Source of the DNA: Pseudomonas sp. Leaf58
GTDB taxonomy: Bacteria > Pseudomonadota > Gammaproteobacteria > Pseudomonadales > Pseudomonadaceae
Direction: 5' to 3'
DNA length: 64,000 bases
NCBI RefSeq assembly: GCF_003627215.1
Contig: NZ_CP032677.1
Location: 5,089,501 to 5,153,500, forward strand
Of this stretch, positions 48,171 to 58,554 are shown piece after piece (the first letter of the stretch is position 1; each line of letters begins with the position of its first letter). Below the pieces are notes generated by a model that saw only the letters and a list, made by a program, of their open reading frames with translations, was not told the origin of the DNA and made no database searches. A program made the translations under genes and the position numbers.

Positions 48171-49205
48171 TTACTGCTGGGCCACCTTCTCCGACTTGCC
48201 GTCGTAGCGCTTGCGCCACTCGGCCAGGATCTGGTCACGGTTCTTCGAGGCCCAGGCAAAGTCGTTGTTGATCAGGCGCTGTTCATAGTCCGCCGGCAGC
48301 TCGGTCTGCGGCTTGGCAATGCCCGGCGCGGCCAGCACGGCGAAGTTCTCCTTGTACAGTTCCATGGCCGCCGGGCTGGCCGAAAAATCAGCCAGGCGCT
48401 TGGCCGCATCCGCCTTGGGCGAACCCTTGATCACGGCAGTCGCCTCGATCTCCCAGCCCAGGCCTTCCTTCGGCAGCACGATGTCCAGCGGCGCGCCCTG
48501 GCGCTTGAGCTGCACGGCCGGGTACTCGAACGAGATACCGATCGGGAACTCGCCCGCCGCCGCCAGCTTGCACGGTTTGGAACCAGAGTGAACGTATTGG
48601 CCGATGTTCTGGTGCAACGCGTCCATGTAGGCCCAGCCCTGCGGCTCGCCAAAGGTCTGCAACCAGGCGCTGACATCCAGGAAGCCAGTACCGGACGAAG
48701 CCGGGTTCGGCATGACAATCTTGCCCTTGTACTCGGGCTTGGTCAGGTCCTGCCAGCTCACCGGCTTGCTCAGGCCCTGCTTCTCGGCCTCGATAGTATT
48801 GAAGCAGAGGGTCGCGGCCCACACGTCCATGCCAACCCAAGCTGGCGGGTTGGCGGCGTCTCGGTAGTTGGCGGCAATCTTGCCCAGGTCCTTCGGCGCA
48901 TAGGCTTCGAGCATGCCGTTCTGGTCGAGGATAGCCAGGCTGGAAGCCGCCAGACCCCACACGGCGTCGGCTTGCGGGCGGTCTTTTTCGGCCAGCAGCT
49001 TGGCGGTGATGATGCCGGTGGAATCACGCACCCACTTGATTTCGATGTCTGGGTTGGCCTTCTCGAAGGCCTCCTTGTAGCGCTTCAGCTGCTCGGCTTC
49101 CAAGGCAGTGTAAACCGTCAGCGGGGTACCAGCGGCCGCAGCCTGCAGGCTGAACACGGCGGAAACGGCGGAAACGGCAACGGCGAGTGCAAGGTGCTTG
49201 TACAT
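48171..49205 (-). CDS. aepX: Predicted 2-aminoethylphosphonate-binding protein of ABC importer
   Basis: A 344-residue periplasmic substrate-binding protein with a signal peptide (KHLALAVAVSAVSAVFSLQA). The mature domain LTVYTALEAEQLKRYKEAFE and IIPSTGIITAKLL-like region (here STGIITAKLLAEKD) match, from memory, the PhnS2/AepX group assigned to 2-aminoethylphosphonate uptake rather than to iron, although the fold (family 1 binding proteins) is shared with Fe(III) binders. It is followed by a permease and ATPase of the same set and a LysR of the matching type. No phnW/phnX is nearby. Confidence 0.75.
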   Translation of the reverse strand: MYKHLALAVAVSAVSAVFSLQAAAAGTPLTVYTALEAEQLKRYKEAFEKANPDIEIKWVRDSTGIITAKLLAEKDRPQADAVWGLAASSLAILDQNGMLEAYAPKDLGKIAANYRDAANPPAWVGMDVWAATLCFNTIEAEKQGLSKPVSWQDLTKPEYKGKIVMPNPASSGTGFLDVSAWLQTFGEPQGWAYMDALHQNIGQYVHSGSKPCKLAAAGEFPIGISFEYPAVQLKRQGAPLDIVLPKEGLGWEIEATAVIKGSPKADAAKRLADFSASPAAMELYKENFAVLAAPGIAKPQTELPADYEQRLINNDFAWASKNRDQILAEWRKRYDGKSEKVAQQ

Positions 49206-49223
49206 GGGTAGGTTCCTTACAGG

Positions 49224-50948
49224 TCAGACGGTCGCGGCGCGTTGGCGCCAGGCTTGGGAGCGGCGCAGCAGGCCGCGTGAGGCTGCGGCCAGCAGCAGTG
49301 AAGCGCCGGCACTGGTCAGCAGGATCAGGGTGGACATGGCAGCGGCTCCGCCGACGTTGCCGGCATCGTCCATGTTCAGCACGGCGACAGCAGCCAGGAT
49401 GGTGTCAGGGCTGTACAGGAAGATCGCCGCTGACACGGTGGTCATCGCCGAGACGAACAGGTAGCGGATGATGTCCAGCAGCGCCGGTAGGCAGATCGGC
49501 ACGGTCACCCGCAGGAAGTGCATGTACAGCGGCGCCTTCAGCGACAGCGCGGCAGCCTCGAACTCGCCGTCCAGCTGGCGCAGCGCGGTGGTCGCGGTCA
49601 TCTGCGCGGTGGTCAGGTAATGAGCGATGGTGCACACCACCAACAGCCCCATGCCGCCATACAACACATGCAGCGGGTTGCCGTTGAGGTTGAAGAAGAA
49701 CACGTAGCCCAGGCCAAGCACCAGGCCAGGCACAGCCATGGGGATGAAGCTGAGCAGACGCAATGCCTGGTTGAGCAGGCGATGGCCCTGGGTTTTCTCC
49801 ATCAGGTAAGCGCCGGTGAAGATCACGACGCTGCCGATCAGCGCGGTGCCAATGGCCATGGTCACGCTGTTGCGGTAGGCCAACCAACCGCCCCCGGCGG
49901 TGTCCTCGAACAGGTAGTGGCGCAGCGACACCGACAAGTTGTAGGGCCAGAAGGTAATCAGCGACGAGTAAACCGCCATGCCAATTACCAGCAGCAACGC
50001 CGCGCACACCAGCAGCACGATGACCAGGAAACAGGCATCCCGGCCCCGTGATGGCTTGGGCTCGAACACTTGCGCACGGCCGCTCATAGTCTCGCCCTGG
50101 CGCCGGCGCAGCCAGGCATCGACGGTAAAGCTGAACAAGGCCGGCAGCAGCAGCACCATACCGATCAGGGCGCCACGGCCAAACTGTTGCTGACCAACCA
50201 CTGCCTTGTAGGCTTCCAGTGCCAGCACCTGATAGTCGCCGCCGACCACGACCGGTACACCGAAATCGGTGATGGTCAGGGTAAACACCAGGCAGAATGC
50301 TGCGAATACAGCCTGGCGCGTGGCCGGCCAGGTGATGCTGGTGAACGCCCGCCATGAGCCAGCGCCCATGCTGGACGCTGCATCGAACAGCCGGGCATCA
50401 GCCAGCGACAGCGCCGACAGCAGGATCATCAGCGCATGCGGGAAGGTGTAGATGGCCTCGCCCAGCACGATGCCCCAGAAGCCGTAGATGTTGTCGCTGA
50501 GCAATCCACGTAGCAGCCCCTGGTTGCCGAACAGGTAGACCAGGGCGATGGCTGGCAGCATCGACGGCGCCAGCAGCGGCAGCAGGGAAATCCCCCGCCA
50601 CAGGCCTTTGGCCGGGATCAGCGTGCGTTGCAGGGCATAAGCGAACAGGTAGGCCAGTGGGACCACCATGACTGCAACCGTGATGGCCACCGACAGGCTG
50701 TTGCCCAGCAACCAGTGGAAGTTGGCGCTGGCGAACAGTTCGCGGGCCGCCAACAGGCCGCCACCCTGGCCCGCCTCAGCGCTGAAGCCGCGCCAGAAGA
50801 TCGCCAGCAGCGGCATCAACACTGCCAGCACCAGAAGGATCAGCAGCAGGCTCTTGCCGCCGACGACGAACAACCGGTCACCCAGGGCAACACCAGCACG
50901 CGGCGCGGCTTTGGCTTGGCTCAACGGCAGGGGCATTGGCGCGGCCAT
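49224..50948 (-). CDS. ABC importer permease with fused halves (predicted 2-aminoethylphosphonate)
   Basis: A 574-residue inner-membrane protein that is two BPD-type permease domains in one chain. About a dozen helices are visible; each half has an EAA-like loop: SLADARLFDAASSMGAGSWR and LDGEFEAAALSLKAPLYMH. The fused layout is shared by Fe(III) and phosphonate (PhnU2-type) permeases. ATG 50948 comes after one spacer base following the ATPase gene; it is 18 bases upstream of the binding-protein gene. It could belong to either specificity by itself; context favours 2-aminoethylphosphonate. Confidence 0.78.
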   Translation of the reverse strand: MAAPMPLPLSQAKAAPRAGVALGDRLFVVGGKSLLLILLVLAVLMPLLAIFWRGFSAEAGQGGGLLAARELFASANFHWLLGNSLSVAITVAVMVVPLAYLFAYALQRTLIPAKGLWRGISLLPLLAPSMLPAIALVYLFGNQGLLRGLLSDNIYGFWGIVLGEAIYTFPHALMILLSALSLADARLFDAASSMGAGSWRAFTSITWPATRQAVFAAFCLVFTLTITDFGVPVVVGGDYQVLALEAYKAVVGQQQFGRGALIGMVLLLPALFSFTVDAWLRRRQGETMSGRAQVFEPKPSRGRDACFLVIVLLVCAALLLVIGMAVYSSLITFWPYNLSVSLRHYLFEDTAGGGWLAYRNSVTMAIGTALIGSVVIFTGAYLMEKTQGHRLLNQALRLLSFIPMAVPGLVLGLGYVFFFNLNGNPLHVLYGGMGLLVVCTIAHYLTTAQMTATTALRQLDGEFEAAALSLKAPLYMHFLRVTVPICLPALLDIIRYLFVSAMTTVSAAIFLYSPDTILAAVAVLNMDDAGNVGGAAAMSTLILLTSAGASLLLAAASRGLLRRSQAWRQRAATV

Positions 50949-50949
50949 C

Positions 50950-52008
50950 TTAGGCGAACACCTGCAGACTCTGCGGCGGCAGTGCCACCCAGATGTCCTG
51001 CGCGCCCAGGCGCGGCATGGCCTCGGGGGCCAGCTCAGCCAGCAGTGCATGGCCTGGCAAGGCTTTGAGCTCGAAGCTCATACGGCAGCGATTACCGAGG
51101 AAGGTGATTTCGCGGACCCTGGCCGGGAACAGGTTTTCTTCGTGCATCGCCGGGTTGACCGTGATTGCCTCCGGGCGGCAGAACAGCCGGCCACTGCGGC
51201 CCATGGCCGAGCCCGGCGCCAGGCGCATGCTCATGGCGCCGACCTGGGCATGGCTGTCACTGCTGCGCTGGAACGGCAGCCAGTTGCCTTGGCCAACGAA
51301 CTCGGCGACGAATGGCGTGGCTGGCTGGTCGTAGATATCCCGCGGGGTGGCGTACTGCTCGACCTGGCCGTTATTCATCACCGCAATGCGGTCGGCCATC
51401 AGCATGGCCTCGTCCTGGTTGTGGGTCACCATCAACGTGGTGATACCCAGCTGGCGCTGCAACTGGCGCAGTTCGGTGCACAGGTGTTCGCGCACCCGGG
51501 CATCGAGGGCCGACATCGGCTCATCGAGCAGCAACAGCGAAGGCGACGGTGCCAGTGCGCGGGCCAGGGCCACCCGCTGCTGTTGGCCGCCGGAGAGCTG
51601 GCCGGGGTATTTTTTCTCGCTGCCAGTCAGGCCCACCAGGTCAAGCATTTCGGCCACCCGCTGGCGGGCCTGCTCACGGCCAGTGCCGGTTAGGCCGTAG
51701 GCGATATTGGCTTCGACGGTGAGATTGGGAAACAGCGCGTAGGACTGGAACAGGATGCCGTAGTCACGGGCCTGCGGCGGCAGCTCGGAGATATCGCGCT
51801 GGCCGATGTACAGCGTGCCACGGTCCTGGCGCTCCAAGCCGGCTATGCAGCGCAGCAACGTGGTCTTGCCACAGCCAGATGGGCCGAGCAGGCACACCAG
51901 TTCGCCGGCGGCGATGTCCAGTGAGACATCGTTAAGCGCCGTAAAGGCGCCGAAGCGCTTGTGGATATTGCGCACTTTCATCTGTGCGCCGGGGGCGGTG
52001 TGGTTCAT
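50950..52008 (-). CDS. ABC importer ATP-binding protein (predicted 2-aminoethylphosphonate)
   Basis: A 352-residue ABC ATPase. Walker A GPSGCGKTTLL, Q-loop in ILFQSYALFPNLTV, signature LSGGQQQRVALARA, Walker B LLLLDEPMSALD and the H-loop THNQDEA are intact. The C-terminal TOBE-type domain (about 270-350) is present. The length, 352, fits the PhnT2/AepV group. It is the first gene of the leftward importer operon and is preceded by a REP pair and the LysR gene in the same direction. Confidence 0.82.
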   Translation of the reverse strand: MNHTAPGAQMKVRNIHKRFGAFTALNDVSLDIAAGELVCLLGPSGCGKTTLLRCIAGLERQDRGTLYIGQRDISELPPQARDYGILFQSYALFPNLTVEANIAYGLTGTGREQARQRVAEMLDLVGLTGSEKKYPGQLSGGQQQRVALARALAPSPSLLLLDEPMSALDARVREHLCTELRQLQRQLGITTLMVTHNQDEAMLMADRIAVMNNGQVEQYATPRDIYDQPATPFVAEFVGQGNWLPFQRSSDSHAQVGAMSMRLAPGSAMGRSGRLFCRPEAITVNPAMHEENLFPARVREITFLGNRCRMSFELKALPGHALLAELAPEAMPRLGAQDIWVALPPQSLQVFA

Positions 52009-52121
52009 GGCAGGGCCTCATCGAAGAGATGGGGCCATGCTAGGAAGGCTGTGCGAAGGTACTGTGGCTTTAAGGCAAAAGCGGGTGATAGTGGTATAGG
52101 CAGATTTTGTAATGCCTATGG

Positions 52122-52205
52122 TGGCCTCTTCGCGGGTAAACCCGCGCCTACAACGGGCTGCGTGTACGCAGAACGTGTAGGCGCGGGCTTGCCCGCGAAG
52201 AAGCC
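52122..52205. repeat. Inverted pair of REP elements
   Basis: GGCCTCTTCGCGGGTAAACC and the complementary GCGGGCTTGCCCGCGAAGAAG flank about 40 bases. They lie between the LysR gene and the importer operon, in the same-strand gap. Confidence 0.88.
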
Positions 52206-52214
52206 AACGCAACG

Positions 52215-53084
52215 TTAGAAGTGCGAACCCGCCACCTCTTGCGCCACCCCAAGGAAGGCCGCCGGCAACCGGGCCTGGCGCCGCTCCTTCAGGCAATACA
52301 GGTACTCATGCATCACCGGCGCATGCTCCAACGCCAGCACCCGCAGTTCGGGGTTGTGCGGCACCTCGTGCCGGGCAATTACGCTGATGCCAATGTTGCG
52401 CAGCACCGCTTCGCGGATCGACTCGCGGCTGCCAATTTCCAGCAACGCCCCAGCCTTCACCCCGGCCTCCTGCATCATTTGCTCGGTCAGCTTGCGCGTG
52501 GTTGAGCCCTTCTCGCGCATCAGTAGGCAATGCCCAGCCACGACGTCGATCGATACCGCCTGGCGATGGGCCAACGGGTGGTTGCGGTGCACGGCCACCA
52601 CCAACGGGTCGGCCCCCAGCACCCGCCGCACCAAGCGTGCATCTTCCAGCAACTGCGATGAAGCGGCGAGATCCACGCGGTAGTCCTCGAGCATCTCCAG
52701 CACCTGCTGCGAGTTGCCGATCTCCACCGCCACTTCCACCTGCGGCAGGCGCTCACGGTAGACCTTCACCAGGTCGAGGATGTAGTAAGGCGCCGTGGCC
52801 GCAATGCGCAAGCTGCCCTGGGCCTGACCGCTGTTGCGCAGCTCGAACTCGATGTCCGCTTCCTGTTGCAACAGCGCCTTGACCATCGGTAGCAGGCGCA
52901 CGCCCTCTTCACTCAATACCAGGCGCCGCCCGCCACGGTAGAACAGCTCCACCGCGTACTGGCTTTCCAGGTTGCGAATCTGCGTGGTCACCGTGGGCTG
53001 GCTGAGCCCGAGCTTCTTCGCCGCCAAGGTGATGCTGCCCAGGCGGGCCACCATGTAGAAGGCTTTCAGCTCCGAACTCAGCAT
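52215..53084 (-). CDS. LysR-family regulator, likely of the phosphonate importer
   Basis: A 289-residue LysR protein. The winged helix has SITLAAKKLGLSQPTVTTQI; the effector domain follows. From memory it resembles the LysR group repeatedly found beside phosphonate genes. Its position directly upstream of the importer in the same direction is consistent with control of that operon, but it could act elsewhere. It is 9 bases from the cadA stop on the same strand, so readthrough from cadA is possible. Confidence 0.78.
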   Translation of the reverse strand: MLSSELKAFYMVARLGSITLAAKKLGLSQPTVTTQIRNLESQYAVELFYRGGRRLVLSEEGVRLLPMVKALLQQEADIEFELRNSGQAQGSLRIAATAPYYILDLVKVYRERLPQVEVAVEIGNSQQVLEMLEDYRVDLAASSQLLEDARLVRRVLGADPLVVAVHRNHPLAHRQAVSIDVVAGHCLLMREKGSTTRKLTEQMMQEAGVKAGALLEIGSRESIREAVLRNIGISVIARHEVPHNPELRVLALEHAPVMHEYLYCLKERRQARLPAAFLGVAQEVAGSHF

Positions 53085-53093
53085 GCACGTCCT

Positions 53094-55307
53094 TTATTTG
53101 CGCAACAGGCGCAAGCCGTTGAACACCACCAGCAGGCTTACACCCATGTCGGCGAACACCGCCATCCACATGGTGGCCATGCCCGCAAAGGTGATCGCCA
53201 GGAATATCGCTTTGATGCCCAAGGCCAGAACGATGTTCTGCATGAGGATCGCCGCACTTTGGCGCGACAGCCTGACGAAGGCCGGGATTTTTCGCAAGTC
53301 ATCGTCCATCAGCGCTACATCGGCGGTCTCGATGGCCGTGTCGGTACCGGCCGCCGCCATGGCAAAGCCAATCTCGGCACGGGCCAGTGCCGGGGCATCG
53401 TTGATGCCATCACCGACCATACCCACCCGATGGCCCTGGGCGTACAGGGCTTCGATGCTGTTGAGCTTGTCGGCAGGCAGCAGGTTGCCTTCGGCGCGGT
53501 CAATACCCACCACCGCGGCGATGGCCTGGGCTGTATGTGGATTGTCACCCGTCAGCATGACAGTCTTGATACCTAACTCATGCAGCTCGGCGATGGCCTG
53601 GCGGCTGCTGTCCTTGACTGTGTCGGCCACGGCGAACAGCGCCAAGGGGCCAGAGCGGTCAAGCAGCAATACCACCGTCTTACCCTGACGCTCCAGCGCA
53701 TCCAACTGGGCCTCCAACGCCGGCGAGCACAGCCCCAGCTCCTCGACCAAACGGTGGTTGCCCAAGTGGTAGACCTCGCCCTCAACGGTGCCGCGCACAC
53801 CTCGCCCGGCCAGGGCCGTGAAGTCGTCGACCTCGCTCAAGGCCAGGCCTTGCGCCTTGCCAAATTGGGCAATCGCCCGCGAAACCGGGTGGTCCGAACG
53901 CTCGCCCAGGCTGGCAGCCAGGGCTTGCGCGCGCCCCTCGAACAGCGGCTGCAGTACCTTGGCGTCGGTCTGCACCGGCTTGCCATGGGTGATGGTGCCG
54001 GTCTTGTCCAACGCCAGGAAGTCCAGCTGGCGGCCGCCTTCCAGGTACACGCCGCCCTTGATCAGGATGCCTTTGCGCGCAGCGGCGGCCAGGCCGCTGA
54101 CAATGGTTACCGGGGTCGAGATCACCAGGGCGCAGGGGCAGGCCACCACCAGCAGCACGAGGGCCCGGTAGACCCAATCGAACCAGGCGCCGGCCATGAA
54201 CAGTGGCGGTATCACCGCCACGGCCAGGGCAATGGCGAACACCACCGGGGTGTAGATGCGTGCGAAGTGGTCGACGAAACGCTGGGTAGGCGCCCGCGCG
54301 CCTTGCGCTTCCTCGACGGCCTTGATGATCCGCGCCAGGGTCGATTGCCCGGCAGCCGCAGTGACGCGAAACTCCAGCGCCCCCGCCTGGTTGATGGTAC
54401 CGGCAAACAACTTGTCGCCTACCGCTTTCTCCACAGGCAGGCTTTCGCCGGTGATCGGCGCCTGATCGACGCTGGACTGCCCACTGGTCACTTCACCGTC
54501 CAAGCCAATGCGCTCACCGGGGCGTACCCGCACCAAGGCACCGATGGCCACCTCGCGCACGTCTGTATCACGCCACTGGCCATCGGCCTGGCGCACGGTT
54601 GCCATGTCTGGGGTGAGCTGCATCAGGCCGCCGATGGCATTGCGCGCACGGTCCAGCGAGCGGGCTTCGATCAGTTCGGCGACGGTGAACAGCACCATCA
54701 CCATGGCCGCTTCCGGCCACTGGCCGATCAGCACGGCGCCGGTCACGGCAATGCTCATCAGCGCGTTGATGTTGAGGTTGCGGTTTTTCAGGGCAATCCA
54801 ACCCTTCTTGTAGGTACCTAAGCCACAACCGAGGATTGCTGCCAGCGCCAGCGCCGCCACCAGCCATTCCGGGGCCAACCCGGCAAAGTGCACGATTTCG
54901 GCCGCGATCGCTGCAAAACCGGACAGTGCCAGTGGCCACCAACGGGGCTGGGTTGGTGGTGGCACGCTGGCCGTGCCGTCGTCTTCAGCGCCAAGCGGCT
55001 CGGCTTTCATGCCCAGGCTGCCAATAGCCTGCTCGATCTCCGCAGTACCGCCCAGGGTGTGGCGCACGCCGAGCACGCGGTTGATCAGGTTGAACTCCAG
55101 CTGCTCGATACCGGCCAGCTTGCCCAGCTTGTCCTGGATCAGGGTCTGCTCAGTGGGGCAGTCCATGGCGTCGATGCGGAAACGGCTGAACTGGGCGTGG
55201 CTGCTGGCCTTCTCGCTCAGTTGCACCAATGCGGGCGCAGTGGCACTGCCACAGCAGCTGTGGCCGTGGTCATCGTGCTTATGTTCGTGGCTGACAGGCT
55301 GGTACAT
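53094..55307 (-). CDS. cadA: Cadmium/zinc/lead-exporting P1B-ATPase
   Basis: A 737-residue P-type ATPase that pumps divalent soft metals out of the cytoplasm. The N-terminus is His-rich ([10 protein letters not shown], then CC), followed by a heavy-metal-associated domain with the single-Cys motif MDCPTE, characteristic of P1B-2 pumps. The CPC motif is at 390-392 in the metal-binding helix, the phosphorylated Asp434 is in [11 protein letters not shown], and MLTGDN and [10 protein letters not shown] are the hinge motifs. Start ATG 55307 lies behind AAGGATGA. It is divergent from the sensor cadR with a MerR-type palindrome between. Confidence 0.95.
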   Translation of the reverse strand: MYQPVSHEHKHDDHGHSCCGSATAPALVQLSEKASSHAQFSRFRIDAMDCPTEQTLIQDKLGKLAGIEQLEFNLINRVLGVRHTLGGTAEIEQAIGSLGMKAEPLGAEDDGTASVPPPTQPRWWPLALSGFAAIAAEIVHFAGLAPEWLVAALALAAILGCGLGTYKKGWIALKNRNLNINALMSIAVTGAVLIGQWPEAAMVMVLFTVAELIEARSLDRARNAIGGLMQLTPDMATVRQADGQWRDTDVREVAIGALVRVRPGERIGLDGEVTSGQSSVDQAPITGESLPVEKAVGDKLFAGTINQAGALEFRVTAAAGQSTLARIIKAVEEAQGARAPTQRFVDHFARIYTPVVFAIALAVAVIPPLFMAGAWFDWVYRALVLLVVACPCALVISTPVTIVSGLAAAARKGILIKGGVYLEGGRQLDFLALDKTGTITHGKPVQTDAKVLQPLFEGRAQALAASLGERSDHPVSRAIAQFGKAQGLALSEVDDFTALAGRGVRGTVEGEVYHLGNHRLVEELGLCSPALEAQLDALERQGKTVVLLLDRSGPLALFAVADTVKDSSRQAIAELHELGIKTVMLTGDNPHTAQAIAAVVGIDRAEGNLLPADKLNSIEALYAQGHRVGMVGDGINDAPALARAEIGFAMAAAGTDTAIETADVALMDDDLRKIPAFVRLSRQSAAILMQNIVLALGIKAIFLAITFAGMATMWMAVFADMGVSLLVVFNGLRLLRK

Positions 55308-55344
55308 GGGGTCATCCTTAATTTGAGCCTGTTGCCAAGTGAAC

Positions 55345-55365
55345 ACCCTGTAGCCACTATAGGGT
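55345..55365. promoter_or_regulatory. CadR operator in the cadA promoter
   Basis: The palindrome ACCCTGTAGCCACTATAGGGT matches MerR-family operator form. On the minus strand it begins within a TTGACC -35 box (55363-55368) and sets an overlong spacer, as expected for a MerR-type activated promoter driving cadA. It also lies upstream of cadR. Confidence 0.82.
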
Positions 55366-55390
55366 CAAGCCACTTGTTGGAGATTGCGTG

Positions 55391-55834
55391 ATGAAAATCG
55401 GAGAACTGGCCAAAGCCACCGACTGCGCCGTGGAAACCATCCGTTACTACGAGCGTGAACAGCTGTTGCCGCAGCCGGCGCGCAGCGAGGGCAACTACCG
55501 GCTGTACACCCAGGCCCATGTCGAGCGGCTGACCTTCATCCGCAACTGCCGCACCTTGGACATGACCCTGGACGAAATCCGTAGCCTGCTACGCCTGCGC
55601 GACAGCCCAGATGACTCATGCGGCAGCGTTAATGCGCTGATCGACGAGCATATCGAGCATGTGCAGGCGCGGATTGATGGGTTGATGGCGTTGCAACAAC
55701 AGCTAGTGGAGCTGCGGCAACGTTGCAATGCGCAAGGGGCGGAGTGCGCGATCTTGCAGCAACTGGAGACGAATGGGGCGGTATCGGTGCCGGAAACCGA
55801 GCATTCACATGTGGGGCGAAGCCACGGGCACTAA
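55391..55834 (+). CDS. cadR: MerR-family cadmium-sensing regulator CadR
   Basis: A 147-residue MerR-type regulator. The winged helix is at the N-terminus (MKIGELAKATDCAVETIRYY); the metal-binding Cys77, Cys112 and Cys119 are all present, as in the P. putida CadR structure, and the C-terminus has the His-rich HSHVGRSHGH that binds extra metal. I placed the start at ATG 55391, one codon after an in-frame GTG. It is divergent from cadA, whose transcription it activates on Cd(II). Confidence 0.96.
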   Translation: MKIGELAKATDCAVETIRYYEREQLLPQPARSEGNYRLYTQAHVERLTFIRNCRTLDMTLDEIRSLLRLRDSPDDSCGSVNALIDEHIEHVQARIDGLMALQQQLVELRQRCNAQGAECAILQQLETNGAVSVPETEHSHVGRSHGH

Positions 55835-55873
55835 GCCCCAAGCATGCGAGGCGCTCCCACAGTCAGCGCATTC

Positions 55874-55905
55874 CCTGTAGGAGCGGGTTCACCCGCAAAT
55901 AGGCC
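55874..55905. repeat. REP unit
   Basis: CTGTAGGAGCGGGTTCACCC with GC and AATAGGCC; a partial single REP in the cadR/thyA convergent gap. Confidence 0.8.
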
Positions 55906-55926
55906 AGATCAGGCAATAAAGAACAG

Positions 55927-56898
55927 TCACACCGCCATCGGCGCTGTCATCGGCGCATGGTGCTCATACCCTTCCAGCCAGAAATCACTCGGCTCGATCT
56001 TCTCCAGCCACTCCGGCTCGTACTTGCCCGTCTCGGCAAACGCCGGCACGCGGTCACTGATCACCAGCTTCGGCGCTTCCAGCGGCTCACGCTTGAGCTG
56101 CTCGTTGAGCATGTCCAGGTGGTTTTCATACACATGGGCATCGCCGATGAAGTAGGTGAACCAGCGCGGGGTGTAGCCGGTCAGGCGGCCGAACAGCGAC
56201 AACAGCGCCGCGCCTTCGGTGAGGTTGAACGGCGTGCCCAGGCCCAGGTCGTTGGAGCGGATATAGAGGGTCAGGGAAATTTCCCTGGTCTCTACATTCG
56301 GGTGGAACTGGTACAGCAGGTGGCAAGGCGGCAGGGCCATTTCGTCCAGCTGGGCGCAGTTCCAGCCGTGGAACAGGATACGGCGGCTGCCCGGATCGTT
56401 GGCGATGGTGTCCAGGCACTGGCGCACCTGGTCGATGGCCTTGTACAGGATGACGAAGGCGACACCGTCTTCCTCGTCCTGGGCGATACGGCGGAAGCCC
56501 GCTTTTTCGGCCATTTCGATGGCCGCCGGGTTGCTCAGCGGGACGCGCTTGTAGCCCGGCCACTGGCGCCACTGCACGCCGTAAATTTCGCCCAGGTCGT
56601 CATGGCCCTGGCGGAACGGGTTGGCCAGCCACTGGGCGTTTTCGTTGGCGTTCTGGTCCCAGACCTTGCAGCCCAGCTCGCGGAATTCACCGGCGTTCTT
56701 CACGCCACGCAGGAAACCGACCATTTCACCGATCGCCGACTTGAACGCCAGCTTGCGCGTGGTGATGGCCGGAAAGCCCTTCTGCAAGTCGAAACGCAGC
56801 ATGGCGCCTGGCAGGCTGATGGTGCGGATGCCGGTGCGGTTGCCCTGCAGCGTGCCGTTGTCGATAACGTCGCGGACCAGGTCTAAATACTGTTTCAT
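55927..56898 (-). CDS. thyA: Thymidylate synthase
   Basis: A 323-residue enzyme that methylates dUMP with methylenetetrahydrofolate. The nucleophile is Cys192 in [10 protein letters not shown], with RRILFHGWN upstream for phosphate binding and [13 protein letters not shown] downstream. It is longer than the 264-residue E. coli enzyme, with an internal insertion around 100-150. It shares direction with lgt, separated by a hairpin. folA is nearby. Confidence 0.95.
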   Translation of the reverse strand: MKQYLDLVRDVIDNGTLQGNRTGIRTISLPGAMLRFDLQKGFPAITTRKLAFKSAIGEMVGFLRGVKNAGEFRELGCKVWDQNANENAQWLANPFRQGHDDLGEIYGVQWRQWPGYKRVPLSNPAAIEMAEKAGFRRIAQDEEDGVAFVILYKAIDQVRQCLDTIANDPGSRRILFHGWNCAQLDEMALPPCHLLYQFHPNVETREISLTLYIRSNDLGLGTPFNLTEGAALLSLFGRLTGYTPRWFTYFIGDAHVYENHLDMLNEQLKREPLEAPKLVISDRVPAFAETGKYEPEWLEKIEPSDFWLEGYEHHAPMTAPMAV

Positions 56899-56916
56899 GG
56901 CTTACCTGTAACAAGA

Positions 56917-56940
56917 ACGGCAGGGGATCACCCCTGCCGT
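56917..56940 (-). terminator. Hairpin between lgt and thyA
   Basis: A perfect ACGGCAGGGG / CCCCTGCCGT stem with a 4-base loop. There is no T run next to it, so it may be a processing or partial-termination site within the lgt-thyA operon. Confidence 0.5.
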
Positions 56941-56945
56941 GGAAA

Positions 56946-57755
56946 TCAAACTGCGGCTTTGGCCGTCGGTTTACGGTTGTAGGCCAACCAGATCAGGAAA
57001 ATGCCGCCGACGATCATCGGCACACACAGCAACTGACCCATGGTCAACCAGCCGAAGGCAATGTAGCCGAGCTGGGCGTCGGGCACGCGCACGAATTCCA
57101 CGATGAAGCGGAAAATGCCGTAGAACAGCGCGAACATACCGGAAACGGCCATGGTCGGGCGCGGCTTGCGCGAGTACAGCCAAAGGATGAGGAATAATGC
57201 CACACCTTCAAGGGCGAATTGGTACAGCTGCGACGGGTGACGCGGCAGCTGCGCCGGGTCGCTGAACGGCGGGAAGACCATCGCCCATGGCACGTCGGTG
57301 GCCTTGCCCCACAACTCGGCATTGATGAAGTTGCCGATGCGCCCTGCGCCCAGGCCAATCGGTACCAGCGGGGCGACGAAGTCCATCAATTCAAAGAACG
57401 ACTTGTTATTGCGCTTGCCGAACCACAAGGCCGCCAACATCACGCCGATGAAGCCGCCATGGAACGACATGCCACCCTTCCACACCTCGAAGATCAGCGT
57501 CGGGTTGGCCAGGTAGGCGTGCAGGTCGTAGAACAACACATAACCCAGGCGCCCGCCGACAATTACCCCCATCGACAACCAGAACACCAGGTCGGAGAGC
57601 TTTTCGCGGCTCCAAGTAGGGTCGAAGCGGTTCAGCCGGCGCGAGGCCAGCAGCCAGGCGCCGCCGATGCCGATCAGGTACATCAGGCCGTACCAATGGA
57701 TTTTCAGCGGCCCGATGGCCACGGCCACGGGGTCTATCTGCGGGTAAGGCAGCAT
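56946..57755 (-). CDS. lgt: Prolipoprotein diacylglyceryl transferase
   Basis: A 269-residue integral-membrane enzyme that transfers diacylglycerol from phosphatidylglycerol to the lipobox cysteine of prolipoproteins. Seven or so helices are visible; the Lgt signature is [17 protein letters not shown] with the essential Arg, and [11 protein letters not shown] carries the catalytic His. It precedes thyA on the same strand, the conserved lgt-thyA order, with the TauE/SafE gene 17 bases upstream. Confidence 0.96.
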   Translation of the reverse strand: MLPYPQIDPVAVAIGPLKIHWYGLMYLIGIGGAWLLASRRLNRFDPTWSREKLSDLVFWLSMGVIVGGRLGYVLFYDLHAYLANPTLIFEVWKGGMSFHGGFIGVMLAALWFGKRNNKSFFELMDFVAPLVPIGLGAGRIGNFINAELWGKATDVPWAMVFPPFSDPAQLPRHPSQLYQFALEGVALFLILWLYSRKPRPTMAVSGMFALFYGIFRFIVEFVRVPDAQLGYIAFGWLTMGQLLCVPMIVGGIFLIWLAYNRKPTAKAAV

Positions 57756-57771
57756 GGAACTTCCTCTCGAT

Positions 57772-58554
57772 TCAAATCAAAAAGCTGAGGCCAACACAGA
57801 ACAACAGGGCTGCGAACAGGCGTTTCAACAAGCGTGGCGCCAACTTGTGCGCCAGGCGTGCGCCGAAACGGGCAAAAAACATGCTGGTCACGGCAATGCC
57901 GACCAGCGCCGGCAGGTACACGTAACCGAGGCTATGAGGCGGCAGGTGCTCCTCGTGCCAGCCCAGTAGCATGAAGCTCAGGGCACTGGCCAACGCAATC
58001 GGCAGGCCACAGGCCGAGGACGTGGCCACCGCCTGTTGCATGGGCAGGCTGCGCCAGGTCAGGAATGGCACGGTCAGCGAGCCGCCGCCGATGCCAAAAA
58101 TGGCCGAGGCCCAGCCAATCACGCCACCGGCACCAACCAGCGCGGGTTTACCTGGGATGCCACGGCTGGCCTTGGGTTTGAGGTCCAGGGCCATCTGCGC
58201 GGCGATGACCAGGGCGAACACGCCGATGATTTTTTGCAGCAGCGGGCCTTGGATCAGCGAGGCGGTTTTGGCGCCGACTCCAGCACCCAGGAGGATGCCA
58301 ATGGTCATCCAGGCGAAGACCGGCCACTGCACCGCGCCCTTGCGGTGGTGCTCGAGCACGGCGTTGATCGAGGTGAAGACGATGGTTGCCAGCGACGTCC
58401 CGACCGCCAGGTGGGTCAGCACCGAGGCGTCGAAGCCCTGCAGGGTGAAGCTGAACACCAGCACCGGCACGATGATGATGCCACCGCCCACGCCGAACAG
58501 CCCGGCCAGCACACCGGCACAGGCACCCAACAGCAAATAGAGCACGAATTCCAT
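57772..58554 (-). CDS. TauE/SafE-family membrane permease
   Basis: A 260-residue transporter-like inner-membrane protein of about eight helices. Two homologous halves have [15 protein letters not shown] and [14 protein letters not shown], the TauE/SafE repeats. Family members export sulfite or organosulfur anions, but the substrate here is unknown. Start ATG 58554 lies behind GGGGAAGA; the open frame continues 21 bases upstream. It precedes lgt. Confidence 0.87.
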   Translation of the reverse strand: MEFVLYLLLGACAGVLAGLFGVGGGIIIVPVLVFSFTLQGFDASVLTHLAVGTSLATIVFTSINAVLEHHRKGAVQWPVFAWMTIGILLGAGVGAKTASLIQGPLLQKIIGVFALVIAAQMALDLKPKASRGIPGKPALVGAGGVIGWASAIFGIGGGSLTVPFLTWRSLPMQQAVATSSACGLPIALASALSFMLLGWHEEHLPPHSLGYVYLPALVGIAVTSMFFARFGARLAHKLAPRLLKRLFAALLFCVGLSFLI

